This document shows, one piece after another, positions 54,450 to 64,000 of a DNA stretch of 64,000 bases. Under the pieces are notes generated by a model. That model saw nothing but the letters and a program-made list of their open reading frames with translations. It was not told the origin of the DNA and did not search any database. Origin of the DNA: Rheum nobile (taxonomy: Eukaryota; Streptophyta; Magnoliopsida; Caryophyllales; Polygonaceae); NCBI GenBank assembly GCA_027886185.1, contig WOAB01000563.1, positions 3,348,001-3,412,000 of the forward strand, read 5' to 3'. The first letter of the stretch is position 1; each line of letters opens with the position of its first letter. Made by a program: the position numbers and the translations under genes.

Positions 54450-57400
54450 TTTAGAAACTATAGTATATAAGTAATATATTTTGTAATACTTAACTATAAT
54501 ACATATAGTATAATATATAAGTTACATATTATGATTAAGTATTATTAACTTATTACTTATAAAGTATAGCTATGCATTATAGTTAAGTATTACGAACTTA
54601 TTACTTATATACTATAGTTACACATTATGGTTAGGTATTATGAACTTATTATATACTATAGTTATGTATTATAGTTAAGTATTATGAACTTATTAATTAT
54701 ATACTATAGTTATACATTATGGTTAAGTATTATGAACTTATTACTTATATACAATAGTTATGTATTATAATTACGTATTATGAACTTATTACTTATATAC
54801 TATAGTTACACATTATGGTTAAGTATTATAAATATTACTTATATACTATAGCTATGTATTATAGTTAAGTATTATGAACTTATTACTTATATACTATAGG
54901 TATACATTATGTTTAAGTATTATGAATATTACTTATATACTATAGCTATGTATTAGTTAAGTATTATGAACTTATTACTTATATACTATAGTTATACATT
55001 ATGGTTAAGTATTATGAATTTATTACTTATAAAGTATAGCTATGTATTATAGTTAAGTATTATGAACTTATTACTTATATACTATAGTTACACATTATGG
55101 TTAAGTATTATGAACTTATTACTTATAAAGTATAGCTATGCATTATAGTTAAGTATTACGAACTTATTACTTATATACTATAGTTACACATTATGGTTAA
55201 GTATTATGAACTTATTACTTATATAATATAGTTATGTATTATAGTTAAGTATTACAAAATATATTAGTTATAAAGTATAGTTATGCATTATAATTAAGTA
55301 TTACGAACTTATTACTTATATACTATAGTTACTAGAGCTGTCAATCGGGTCGGTCAAGTCGGGTTCGGTTCAGTTATTTCGAGTTCGGGTTGAGAATGGG
55401 TCGGGTCATTTCGGATAACAGGTCAAGCCGATCGGGTCATTACAGGTCAGCGAGCGATTTGGGTTAACCAACGGGTCAAGAGCGTCATTTTTTAAATATT
55501 TTGTTTACTATTTAAATATTATTAAATAGTTAAAAACTAATTTAAATATGTCAAAATGAGTTGAAATGAATTAAAATAATAATAATATTATTAATTATTT
55601 TAATGTAATTGATATTAGTAGACCAAAATCATATTTTATTTTAATTTTTATTATATTAATTTATAAATTTCTACATTATAAAAAATTATAAAAGCACAAC
55701 AATGTTCTTTTTTTAGGATATTAAGCATATTATCATTATTTATATGTCATTTATCATATATATTTTAAGATATATTTTATTAATACTCCACATTTATTCG
55801 TTAATCGGGTCGGGTTCGGGTTGGTCGGGTTTGGTCTCGGTAAATTCGGGTTCGGTAACTTCGGGTTAGTAACAATTTCGGTCAGGTCGGGTCCAAAAAC
55901 GGGTCGGTCAGGTTGGTAAAACGGGTTAGGTAACTTTTTGACAGCTATAATAGTTACACATTATGGTTAAGTATTATGAACTTATTACTTATGTACTATA
56001 GTTACATATTATGGTTTAGTATTATGAACTTATTACTTATATACTATAGTTATGTATTATAGTTAAGTATTATAAACTTATTACTTATATACTATAGTTA
56101 TACATTATGGTTAAGTATTATGAACTTATTACTTATATACTATAGTTTTGTATTATAATTAAGCATTATGAACTTATTACTTATATACTATAGTTACACA
56201 TTATGGTTAAGTATTATAAATATTACATATATACTATAGCTATGTATTATAGTTAAGTATTATGAACTTATTACTTATATACTATAGTTACACATTATGG
56301 TTAAGTACTATGAATATTACTTATATACTATAGCTATGTATTATAGTTAAGTATTATGAACTTATTACTTATATATTATAGTTACACATTATGGTTAAGT
56401 ATTAGGAATTTATTACTTATAAAGTATAGCTATGTATTATAATTAAGTATTATGAACTTATTACTTATATACTATAGTTACACATTATGGTTAAGTATTA
56501 TGAACTTATTACTTATAAAGTATAGCTATGCATTATAGTTAAGTATTACGAACTTATTACTTATATACTATAGTTACACATTATGGTTAAGTATTATGAA
56601 CTTATTACTTATATAATATAGTTATACACTATAGTTAAGTATTACAAAATATATTAGTTATAAAGTATAGTTATGCATTATAATTAAGTATTATGAACTT
56701 ATTACTTATATATTATAGTTACACATTATGGTTAAGTATTATGAACTTATTACTTATGTACTATAGTTGTATATTATGGTTAAGTATTATGAACTTATTA
56801 CTTATATACTACAGTTATGTATTATAGTTATGTATTATAGTTAAGTATTATGAACTTATTACTTATATACTATAGTTACACATCATGGTTAAGTATTATG
56901 AACTTATTACTTATATACTATAGTTATGTATTATAGTTAAGTATTATGAACTTATTACTTATATACTATAGTTACACATCATGGTTAAGTATTATGAACT
57001 TATTACTTATAAAGTATAGCTATGCATTATAGTTAAGTATTACGAACTTATTACTTATATACTATAGTTACATATTATGGTTAAGTATTATGAACTTATT
57101 ACTTATATACTATAGTTATGTATTATAGTTAAGTATTACAAAATATATTAGTTATAAAATATAGTTATGTATTATAGTTAAGTATTATGAACTTATTACT
57201 TATATACTATACTTACACATTATGGTTAGAACTTATTACTTATAAAGTGTAGCTATGTATTATAGTTAAGTATCATCAACTTATTACTTATATACTATAG
57301 TTACACATTATGGTTAAGTATTATGAACTTATTACTTATAAAGTATAGCTATGCATTATAGTTAAGTATTAGGAACTTCTTACTTATATACTATAGTTAC

Positions 57401-57510
57401 ACATTATGGTTAAGTATTACAAAATATATAGTTATAAAGTATAGTTATGCATTATAATTAAGTATTACGTACTTAATACTTATATACTATAGTTAAACAT
57501 TATGGTTAAG
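54450..57510 (+). repeat. 48 bp satellite, about 50 units, partly dimeric
   Basis: The unit begins AGTTACACATTATGGTTAAG and ends CTTATTACTTATATACTAT. Alternating units read TTACACATTATGG and TTATGTATTATAG, giving a 96 bp higher-order step in places. Variant units with AAAGTATAGC and ACAAAATATATTAGTT recur in the same order on both sides of the hAT insertion, so larger blocks have been duplicated. No coding capacity. Confidence 0.93.
55333..55949 (+). mobile_element. hAT-type MITE, copy A, with ATAGTTAC duplication
   Basis: Ends TAGAGCTGTCAA and TTGACAGCTATA form the inverted repeat. The 8 bp ATAGTTAC is present on both sides (55325-55332 and 55950-55957), matching the hAT rule. Both ends are rich in GGGTCGGGT/TCGGGTTCGG words, and the middle is AT-rich. 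It is inserted in the 48 bp satellite. Confidence 0.92.
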
Positions 57511-57687
57511 CTACGCGCACAGTTTATGCGCACGAAACCTTGGATTAGGTTACATATTACCCAGACTTTTCAAAAATGGCCGTTATACCCCTGTGCGCGT
57601 AGCTTATGCGCACGAAACCATACTGCTAAGCTACGCGCACAGTTTTGAGTACATTTAGACATAAAATCGTGTGCATATAGCCATTGC

Positions 57688-58315
57688 CTATATATATAGA
57701 AATAGGTTCAAGTGCATATAGGTGATAGGTTAAATAGTATGGAGTGTTATTATCCATTAGATTAAACTAATCCAAGGGTAGAGATTTAACCAAATAAATT
57801 AACATGTTTTGTGAAGTAGGGAATCGCAACTCACACCACACCCAACTTCCTTAATTATCACTTTTTTTTTGATATTATGGTTATGCTGATTTGCATTTAG
57901 ACGTTTCCTTCAATATCGTTTGCTTTATCGTTTTCTTCCATCTCTTACAAACCTTCATGAGTGATTTTCAAAATCTTAATGGTTTGGGTTTGTGTAATGA
58001 TTTTGATATGGAAACAGAAATTCAAGTTTTAGAAGACACCAATGGTGATTCTACAATCATGAACAACAAGATGAGGGTGTTTCAATGCCTGTAATTGCAA
58101 ATGATAAAGGTTTGTTCACGTTGTTTATGTTTTCTTTCAATTTCATTAGATTTTTCTTTGTTTTCTTGTTCATTAACTCGAATTTGAAGTTATTCAGTAT
58201 ATGACGTCGTTCAGATCTTGGAACCGCAACTTCTATGTTAATGTTCTTCTTGTTCATCTTGAAAGTTATTATTGTTCACGTTGTTTATGATTGTTCTCTC
58301 ATTGTGGCTCCGAAC
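57688..58315. other. No complete gene; possible leader and first exon of a FAR1-related fragment
   Basis: A frame at 57958-58094 (SDFQNLNGLGLCNDFDMETE, then QVLEDTNGDST) resembles the acidic N-terminal segment that precedes the FAR1 domain in FRS proteins. The rest is AT-rich. Confidence 0.3.
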
Positions 58316-58461
58316 AAGATGAAGTTTTGGATACCCCAAGTTGCTGAAGAGAGCAAACCACGTGTTGGGTTGATATTCAATACAATACAAGATGGCATAT
58401 CTTTCTATGCGAAGTATGCAGAAGCTAGTGGGTTTGAGATTCGCCATAGCACTTGTCACTA
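58316..58461 (+). pseudogene. FAR1-related (FRS) N-terminal fragment
   Basis: Reads MKFWIPQVAEESKPRVGLIF, then NTIQDGISFYAKYAEASGFE and IRHSTCH, then stops. This is the opening of the FAR1 DNA-binding domain (W-IP-V, P-VG--F-S---G--FY--YA---GF-VR-S). The following Cys/His zinc ligands and the transposase-like domain are absent. FRS proteins are host transcription factors domesticated from MULEs, and FAR1 domains also occur in MULE transposases. With only this fragment I cannot tell which it was. Sequence to 58,860 after it holds repeated GAACAACA/ATGAACAAC words but no gene. Confidence 0.7.
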
Positions 58462-59553
58462 GACGCATGGGATCATTAACGGAATCATTGGTCTTCTTTC
58501 TTTTCGAAGGCATTTACACCTACTTTGACATATGCAAAGGACAATAAACAAGAAGATAACAATCTTTTTAACCAATTCAGTGTGAACAACATAGATGAAC
58601 AACATATCATTACAAATGAATAACATATCATAATTGCATGAACAACTATACAGATGAACAAAATATCATTTCTTAAGCTTTCCCAAAATCAGTAAAACCT
58701 TCTAAACTTAAGAATGAACACCATATTATCGACCATTATATGTAAAATTTTTCATATGAACAATAAACAACATAAATGAACAACACATATGCACAACAAA
58801 AATGTTACAATGAACAAGTGTTCATTCGAACAACAAAGAAGCACACAGTTACATGGGTAACACAATTCACCTCAGGCCACTAAGTTTGTACCTCCATCTA
58901 AACCTATGACATCTCTTTTCTCAATCTCCCAACTAAGAGAATCAAATACAGTACATAAAGGCCCAAGTTTCTCTAGGTTGAAAAAGTTCATCTCACTTTC
59001 AATGTCAGAATCGAGGTCGGACCAATTTTTTTTATGGAACAAAAAAAACGAAGAGTTTGCTATTTTTTTAAAAGGAAATGACTTATTACTTTTAGAAACT
59101 GCCAACACAATCAAAATCTTTTAAAGGGAGAGATTTTAGGAAAGAAGTTGGATAATTTCCTAATATGATTTTCTTTTAATTTTGTGATAGTATTTTCCTA
59201 TGAACAAGTTGTATAGTAATTTTCATGGACGCTAATATATTAACCGTAGGATCAAAGAGACAAACATGGAAGGACAGTTGGAAGAGAAATATATATTTTT
59301 ATATACTCGTGTAATTCTCGTGTCTTGCATGGGTTCTTACATCATATATGTTACATATAAAGTATTAAAAATTATTTTAAGACACAGTTCTAGATCATAT
59401 TTATATCAAAATCAAATTCGGATCCTAATTTGGTATCTCAGTTAAATCAATATATCATATTTTTCCTTATTTATCATATTACTATCTTTATCGAAACAAA
59501 CAAATATGATATCAACTTACTATCTTTATCAAAATAAACAAATATGATATTCA
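58462..59553. other. No gene seen; GAACAAC-rich stretch
   Basis: From 58,530 to 58,850, ATGAACAACATATCAT-type words recur. The rest is AT-rich. The ORFs at 58872-59124 on both strands overlap each other and match nothing. Confidence 0.45.
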
Positions 59554-59561
59554 TATATAAG

Positions 59562-60182
59562 TAGAGCTGTCAAAAAGTTATCGAACCCGTTTTACCGACC
59601 TGACCGACCCGCTTTTGGACCCGACCCGACCCGACCGAAATTTTTGATAACCCGAAGTTACCGAACCCGAATTTACCGAGACCGAACCCGACCAACCCGA
59701 ACCCGACCCGATTAATGAATAAATGTGGAGTATTAATAAAATATAACATAAAATAATATGATAAATGACATATAAATAATGATAATATGCTTAATATCCT
59801 AAAAAAAGAACATTATTGTACTTATATAATTTTTTATAATGTAGAAATTTATAAAATAATAAATAATAAATAAAAATAAAATATGATTTTGGTCTACTAA
59901 TATCAATTACATTAAACTAATTAATAAATTTATTATTATTTTAATCCATTTCAACTTATTTTGACATATTTAAATTAGTTTTTAACTATTTAATAATATT
60001 TAAATAGTGAACAAAATATTTAAAAAATGACGCTCTTGACCCGTTGGTTAACCCGAACCGCCCGCTGACCTGTATTGACCCGACCGGCTTGACCTGTTAT
60101 CCGAAATGACCTGACCCGTTCTCAACCCGAACCGAAAATAACCAAACCGAACCCGACTTGACCGACCCGATTGACAGCTCTA
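59562..60182 (-). mobile_element. hAT-type MITE, copy B, with TATATAAG duplication
   Basis: Ends TAGAGCTGTCAA and TTGACAGCTCTA form a perfect 12 bp inverted repeat. TATATAAG is on both sides (59554-59561 and 60183-60190). The internal sequence is the reverse complement of copy A throughout (for example CGACCCGACCCGA blocks and AAACTAATTTAAATATGTC). Length is 621 versus 617 bp. Confidence 0.93.
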
Positions 60183-60283
60183 TATATAAGACAAGATATA
60201 GATATGAATGAAATTGGAAAGACCAATGACTTTCTTTTCAAAAAGTATTAACTGACTGTTACGACGCGTGGCTTTTGATGATG

Positions 60284-62593
60284 TGTAATATCCCTCATTT
60301 TTATAAGGGCATTTTGGTAATTATTCCAACTCCCGTATTACAAGTCGGATCAAATTCAGAGAAGTTAAGACATTTTGTAATATGTTTGATCTTTGTAATA
60401 TTTTTTCCTGAGTGGTATAAAATACATTCGACGTATTTTCGGGGCTTAGAATACTCATTCGGGTACAAAGATATTAATCGGGTACGAATATATTTAACCC
60501 GGGGTTAAAAACTTGTACCCGTACTTAACCCGGACAAAAGGGCCCAGATTTGGCGTTGGCCGCACCCCGCGGTGAAGGCTAATTCTGTAAGGCGGTCTGG
60601 GGAGGCTCGCCGCACCCGCGGTGAGGCCACCGCACCCCGCGGTGCCATGATGATTTTTCTGCAGCGCTGGACTTCAGACGTCGCGTCTGAACTGAGCTGC
60701 TTGTCATTTCTGGTCAGGCGACGCATCTGCTTGATCGACGCACATGCTTGCTTGTGTGCTGCTTGCTGGGCTCTATAAAAGGAGGAGATCTGGAGTTGTG
60801 TTGAGCACTCCAATCCGAGTTCTCTCCCTCTCAAATCTCTCATCTCCATTGTCGCCGGAAAGCTCAAGCTCTCGCCGGAATCTCGAAGCCTTCGCCGGAG
60901 CTCTTGTTAGAAGTGGTGGTGCTCTCAAAGTGGTCCTTTGGAAGTCCAAGGAATCCAGAAGTTGGAGCCACCATGAGTCGAGCCCCGTCGTCTTCCCCGA
61001 TGAGCTTTTTCCCTCTCGTCGTGTCGTCACTGTTACGTGACCGCACCCTCCACCGCACCTCCACCGCACCCGCGGTCAAGGCCGGCGCACCCGCGGTGGG
61101 CTGGGCTAGTGGTGTGGCTTTGAGTTTTGTGGTCTCGAGCGAGGCTTTGTTCCTTCGTTTTGGTTCGTCTTTCTTTAGATTCAGATATTTTATTGTTGAA
61201 TCTAACTTAGGGTTTCATTATGGGTCATTCCGTAGGGATCTGAAATCCGAGTTCTGTCCCCGTTCCGGACCCAGAAACCATCATCGTTCGAACGTTCGTC
61301 TGATCTAAGGCAAGTGGCGGTTTGCTCTTGCTTATCATTCTATAATTATATTAATTATCAATTGTTGAATTGTTAATTAATTTGGGATGAATTACTGTTT
61401 TCGTTGGGAACAGTTTTGATAAAGGATATATTAAAACATGATATTATAATAGGTTGTATATTGTTAGAACGACGCTATTATATCTGTTACTACCGTGATG
61501 GTATTGATGTGGACTATGGTGTGCTTGAACTATTTAGTTAGCACGAGTATTCGTAGGAACACTACTTAGTACCTTGTGAGGTACAATCGTTTCTTTATAA
61601 CCTGGTGGTTAGGATGACCTAACACCATTTCTCTGGTCATGACCGTCCCCTATCCGAGTATAGGGGTGGTGCAATTAGCTAGTGTCACATATTTTGGGAG
61701 TTGCTCCCAAGAGGTCTCTCGTCTCAGGACGAGGTGATCATGATAAAAGCTTATAATGTGATGTGCGTTTTGGAATTAAATAAGATAAGTGTTGTTGTCG
61801 CACACAATTAATATATCTCAGGCGAGTAGTGCAGCTAGGAAAGACTCGTCTAGACTTTGGTCAGAGTAAAGTTCTCTTTCCAATCTGAATTCGCATTATG
61901 CGGTGAGGTTGGTCGTGAACCGAGACACCAAGTCATTTTAAACTCTTGTGTGAACTTATATGTTTCCAACATTTGTCATACTTCCGATAAGACTCAATTC
62001 GTTGGAGTCTTCTTTTCATATGTTTCGATAAGGCTCCTTCTTTTGGAGTCTTCTCTTGATCATACTGTTTCATATATTCCAGTAGGAGTATGGTGGTTGA
62101 CTATCGTCATCGACTTTTATTCGAAAAGCGATGAGTCTAACCTAATACGACTACTTAGAACCTTTTTGTTTTACCCTTGCATAGTATTTCATTAGACTAA
62201 CCAACCGGTTATATTCCCTTGCATGGTTGGGTGGTGTCATCCGTCTCATACGGCACATCAGATAAACGTCCGTTCCAAGAAGGCTAGAGACGATAATGGA
62301 TGCAGACGATGTTTTGAAGTGTTTTACCAAGGTTGAGATCCTAGGCGTGTGATCGCTAGATCAAGACTTTTATGTTATTTATTTCTAAAGACTTCCGTTG
62401 TAATGTATTTTGGTTGTAATTGGATTATGGATGTAATTCCGACACTTTGATTTAATCCAATACTATGACATTTTGTATTATAAATGTTGTTTTATGATTT
62501 GTATAAACTGGTTAAGCCTTGGGTGACTTCGGATGTGGAATCCGAGGTCACTTGCAGTAATACTTTCAAGGATATATATTTGGGGGTGTTACA
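60284..62593 (+). repeat. 5' LTR, 2,310 bp, family A
   Basis: TG...CA ends. TATAAAA at 60774-60780 is the likely core promoter. Five copies of CCGCACCCCGCGGTG or close variants (60560, 60610, 60630, 61064, 61085) bracket the promoter. The second half shares long words with the two other family A LTRs. ORFs at 60744-61308 and 61857-62195 fall within the LTR and are not claimed. Confidence 0.88.
60774..60780 (+). promoter_or_regulatory. TATA box of the LTR promoter
   Basis: CTCTATAAAAGGAGG lies in the GC-richer part of the LTR with a CT-rich sequence 40-60 bp downstream (TCTCTCCCTCTC). This is the usual layout of U3/R in plant LTRs. Confidence 0.65.
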
Positions 62594-62597
62594 GATT

Positions 62598-62610
62598 TGG
62601 TATCAGAGCC
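62598..62610 (+). other. Primer-binding site, tRNA-Met type
   Basis: TGGTATCAGAGCC begins five bases after the LTR end. It is the standard initiator-Met complement in plant LTR retrotransposons. Confidence 0.85.
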
Positions 62611-62807
62611 GAAATTTTTTTCAAACGGGTTGGGATTTCATAAACCATTTACTCGTTTTGAAATGAAAGATGTTTTCAAAGGATTTGAAGTTCCGAAGAT
62701 ATTTTTTTTTACGTGTCTGACGTTCAAGTCGTGCCTTCTTTAGTCTAATATAGTAAGTTCGCTTCTATATTTAGAAAGACTAACTCTCTTCTCGTCGTCC
62801 GCAGATT

Positions 62808-63721
62808 ATGGGTGCATGTTTTTCTCTCCAGAGGGACTCGGGAGAAGCCGAGGTGGCTCCGCCATCTCCAATGAGGCTTGATTTCCCGGTTCCCCCTCGA
62901 TGCTTTAAGATTGGAGAATCTAGTAGTCCACCCGAGGAGGTGAAGACCATACTCCCTGAGTCGGTAGTATTAGTGTCCAACGACACTGTGGTTCCTGTAT
63001 TAGAGCCTACAGAGGAGCCAAGGGAGGATACCGAGGTTGAAGAGGAATGGTCTAGGTACGCAAGAGGATACTACAACAACGATTACATGATAGAGATGAT
63101 TCCCGAAGAGGAAAATCCTGAGGAAGATCCGAAAGAAGAGGAGGATCCCGAGGAAAATCCTGAAGAGAGGAGGACCCCGAGGAGGACCTCGAGGGGCAAG
63201 GCCACGAGTCTGATGGCTTAGAGCGCTTATTGGTGGGCAGCGAGGACCCGAGAGTGGAATTTATCTATCCAAGTCCGGAGTTGCCGCCTGAGCAAGCATA
63301 CTCGCCATTGACTCCGGCCGATTGGGAGGCACTCTACGCTGAATATGGCATCAGAAGGAGTGGTCCACCCAATGCATCTGAGGACTCACAACCTATTCCT
63401 ACTCAGAGGAGGCTAGTGATGAGTCCTGACTCACGAGAGGCGTTTCGCCAGAGTCAGATGATTTCCCCTGAAAAACGCCGTTATATGGATGAGGCGGTTG
63501 AGCATACTCGAAGAAGGGTAAGACCAAGAGAGTCGGATGAGGTTCGTCAGAGTGTTCCCGCACCTAGGATAAGGCTGAGGACACCAGGACTGAGAAATGA
63601 GTCATGTGCTCCAGGGCCGAGCAGGGTGAGAAGTCCATCACCAGATTCCGATGGTGAACCCCGCTCGAAGAAGCCTTGTATGGGAAGTTTGCCTTATAGG
63701 AAACGTTTCAGGGCGCCTTGA
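62808..63721 (+). pseudogene. Extra ORF between PBS and gag, one frameshift, function unknown
   Basis: The first frame (62808-63221) opens MGACFSLQRDSGEAEVAPPS and becomes very acidic (EEENPEEDPKEEEDPEENPE). Near 63,165, within a GAG/GAGG run, the sensible reading moves to the frame that continues to 63721 through VGSEDPRVEFIYPSPELPPE, WEALYAEYG and an Arg-rich part (RRRVRPRESDEV) to KKPCMGSLPYRKRF. Together they span about 300 codons with a small indel at the repeat. No known domain is recognised, and it is not a retroviral gag. The acid-then-basic composition suggests a nucleic-acid or histone-binding role, but that is a guess. Some plant Ty3/gypsy elements (Ogre/Tat group) carry an extra ORF ahead of gag. 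Confidence 0.65.
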
Positions 63722-63967
63722 TAAGGGCCGATGTTGACTGTAGTAGTTTCCTTTTCTAGTATTTCAGTGTTGTTTTGTTAAGTACAGTAATCTCCGAACA
63801 ATTTTGTCCCATCGCTCGGGAGATTCCTTTTGTAGAAGCTTGTAACTCGGTTTGAGTTCATCTATGAAAATTACCAAGTTGATCTATTATGAGTTGATTT
63901 TTATTACGTTGAGTATATTGGAATGATATTAACGTCATAAAATACTTGGAATTTGATCGGTAAACAG

Positions 63968-64000
63968 ATGGTGAACACAAGGAATACTATTCGTGCTGGT
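63968..64000 (+). CDS. Start of probable gag ORF, cut by window end
   Basis: ATG at 63968 opens MVNTRNTIRAG up to the window edge. MVNTR- or MPPR-type starts are common in plant gypsy-type Gag proteins. Only 11 codons are visible, so the assignment depends on its place after the PBS and extra ORF. Confidence 0.5.
   Translation, partial: MVNTRNTIRAG

Larger units (their letters stand above)
53889..57687. mobile_element. Long-TIR element of about 3.8 kb built around a 48 bp satellite
   Basis: The left end GGCTATATATACGCGATTTTATGTCTAAAT continues into AACTGTGCGCGTAGCTTAGC, TTTCGTGCGCATAAGCTA and GGTATAATGGCCATTTTTGAAAAG. The right end carries the same words inverted, in the same order, giving terminal inverted repeats of about 150 bp. 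TATATATA lies outside both ends, so the duplication is probably hidden in a TA-rich target. GTGCGCATAA / TATGCGCAC palindromic words fill the ends. There is no coding sequence. A 57 bp direct repeat (CCGTACATATAAAATTC) lies at 54200 and 54382. The superfamily is unassigned. Confidence 0.8.
60284..64000 (+). mobile_element. LTR retrotransposon (Ty3/gypsy-like), 5' part, continues past the window
   Basis: The 5' LTR is 60284-62593 (TGTAATATCCC ... GGGTGTTACA), followed by the tRNA-Met PBS at 62598-62610, an extra ORF (62808-63721), a 250 bp spacer and the start of a likely gag (63968). The LTR belongs to family A, as do 13350-14418 and 33931-38649. Pol lies outside the window, so the Ty3/gypsy assignment rests on LTR style and the MVNTRN gag start, and is an inference. 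Confidence 0.88.

Noticed and set aside
60505..61308. Overlapping ORFs of 68-134 codons on both strands
   Set aside because: They are inside the LTR around its TATA box. Their frames are not shared with other family A copies by eye, and they show no domain.
61857..62195. 112-codon plus-strand ORF
   Set aside because: It falls in the conserved non-coding second half of the family A LTR. The matching segment in the 33931-38649 copy is broken.
1..64000. Possible endogenous pararetrovirus or other viral copy
   Set aside because: No movement protein, coat protein zinc finger or caulimovirid reverse transcriptase motif was seen on either strand. The retroelement blocks all have LTRs, LINE features or DNA-transposon ends.

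Overview
This window looks like nuclear DNA from a flowering plant, most likely a eudicot. It is AT-rich, and almost every recognisable coding block belongs to a plant transposable-element family: FAR1/Mutator-like (MULE), CACTA (En/Spm), plant mobile domain (PMD), LINE, Ty3/gypsy-type LTR elements, hAT MITEs and probable Helitron ends. I see no intact host housekeeping gene, no rRNA, no CRISPR array and no bacterial-style operon. The only candidate host-type gene is a secreted, cupredoxin-like ORF at the extreme left.

Layout. 0-2 kb: the secreted ORF on the minus strand, then a GC-rich block of short tandem repeats. 3.2-7.7 kb: a decayed MULE transposase gene ending in an OTU-protease-like domain. 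8,108-12,555: a CACTA element with a perfect GAA target duplication. It carries one multi-exon gene (Transposase_24-like, DUF8039-like, Ulp1-type C48 protease) and no DDE transposase. 13.2-15.1 kb: a satellite of about 142 bp units split by an LTR fragment. 15.7-18.0 and 20.5-22.4 kb: two decayed PMD genes, with a perfect 30 bp palindrome between them at 19.43 kb. 22.5-23.0 kb: a LINE RNase H fragment.

23.4-32.1 kb: two long foldback MITEs, a tRNA-like sequence, a 2.3 kb non-autonomous LTR element with an AACAT duplication, and a 2.46 kb non-autonomous MULE with a 9 bp duplication. The MULE is filled by a strand-switching array of CTTGCACT-type repeats. 33.9-43.1 kb: two solo LTRs with 5 bp duplications (GTTAA, AGAAC); the first is split by an unidentified insertion of about 2.5 kb. 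44.9-48.8 kb: a second decayed CACTA ORF with subterminal repeats. 48.9-53.9 kb: a large non-autonomous LTR element on the minus strand. 53.9-57.7 kb: a long-TIR element built around a 48 bp satellite, itself carrying a hAT MITE. 57.9-58.5 kb: a FAR1-related fragment. 59.6-60.2 kb: a second copy of the hAT MITE. 60,284 to the window end: the 5' part of an LTR retrotransposon (2.3 kb LTR, tRNA-Met PBS, an extra ORF ahead of gag, and the gag start).

The elements are nested (CACTA downstream of the MULE, LTR in satellite, hAT in satellite, unknown insert in solo LTR), so relative ages can be read from the order of insertion. Many in-frame stops sit where families have Gln or Trp (CAA/CAG to TAA/TAG, TGG to TAG/TGA), as expected from decay of methylated DNA. 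All boundaries were placed by eye; family names rest on recalled motifs, not on database searches.
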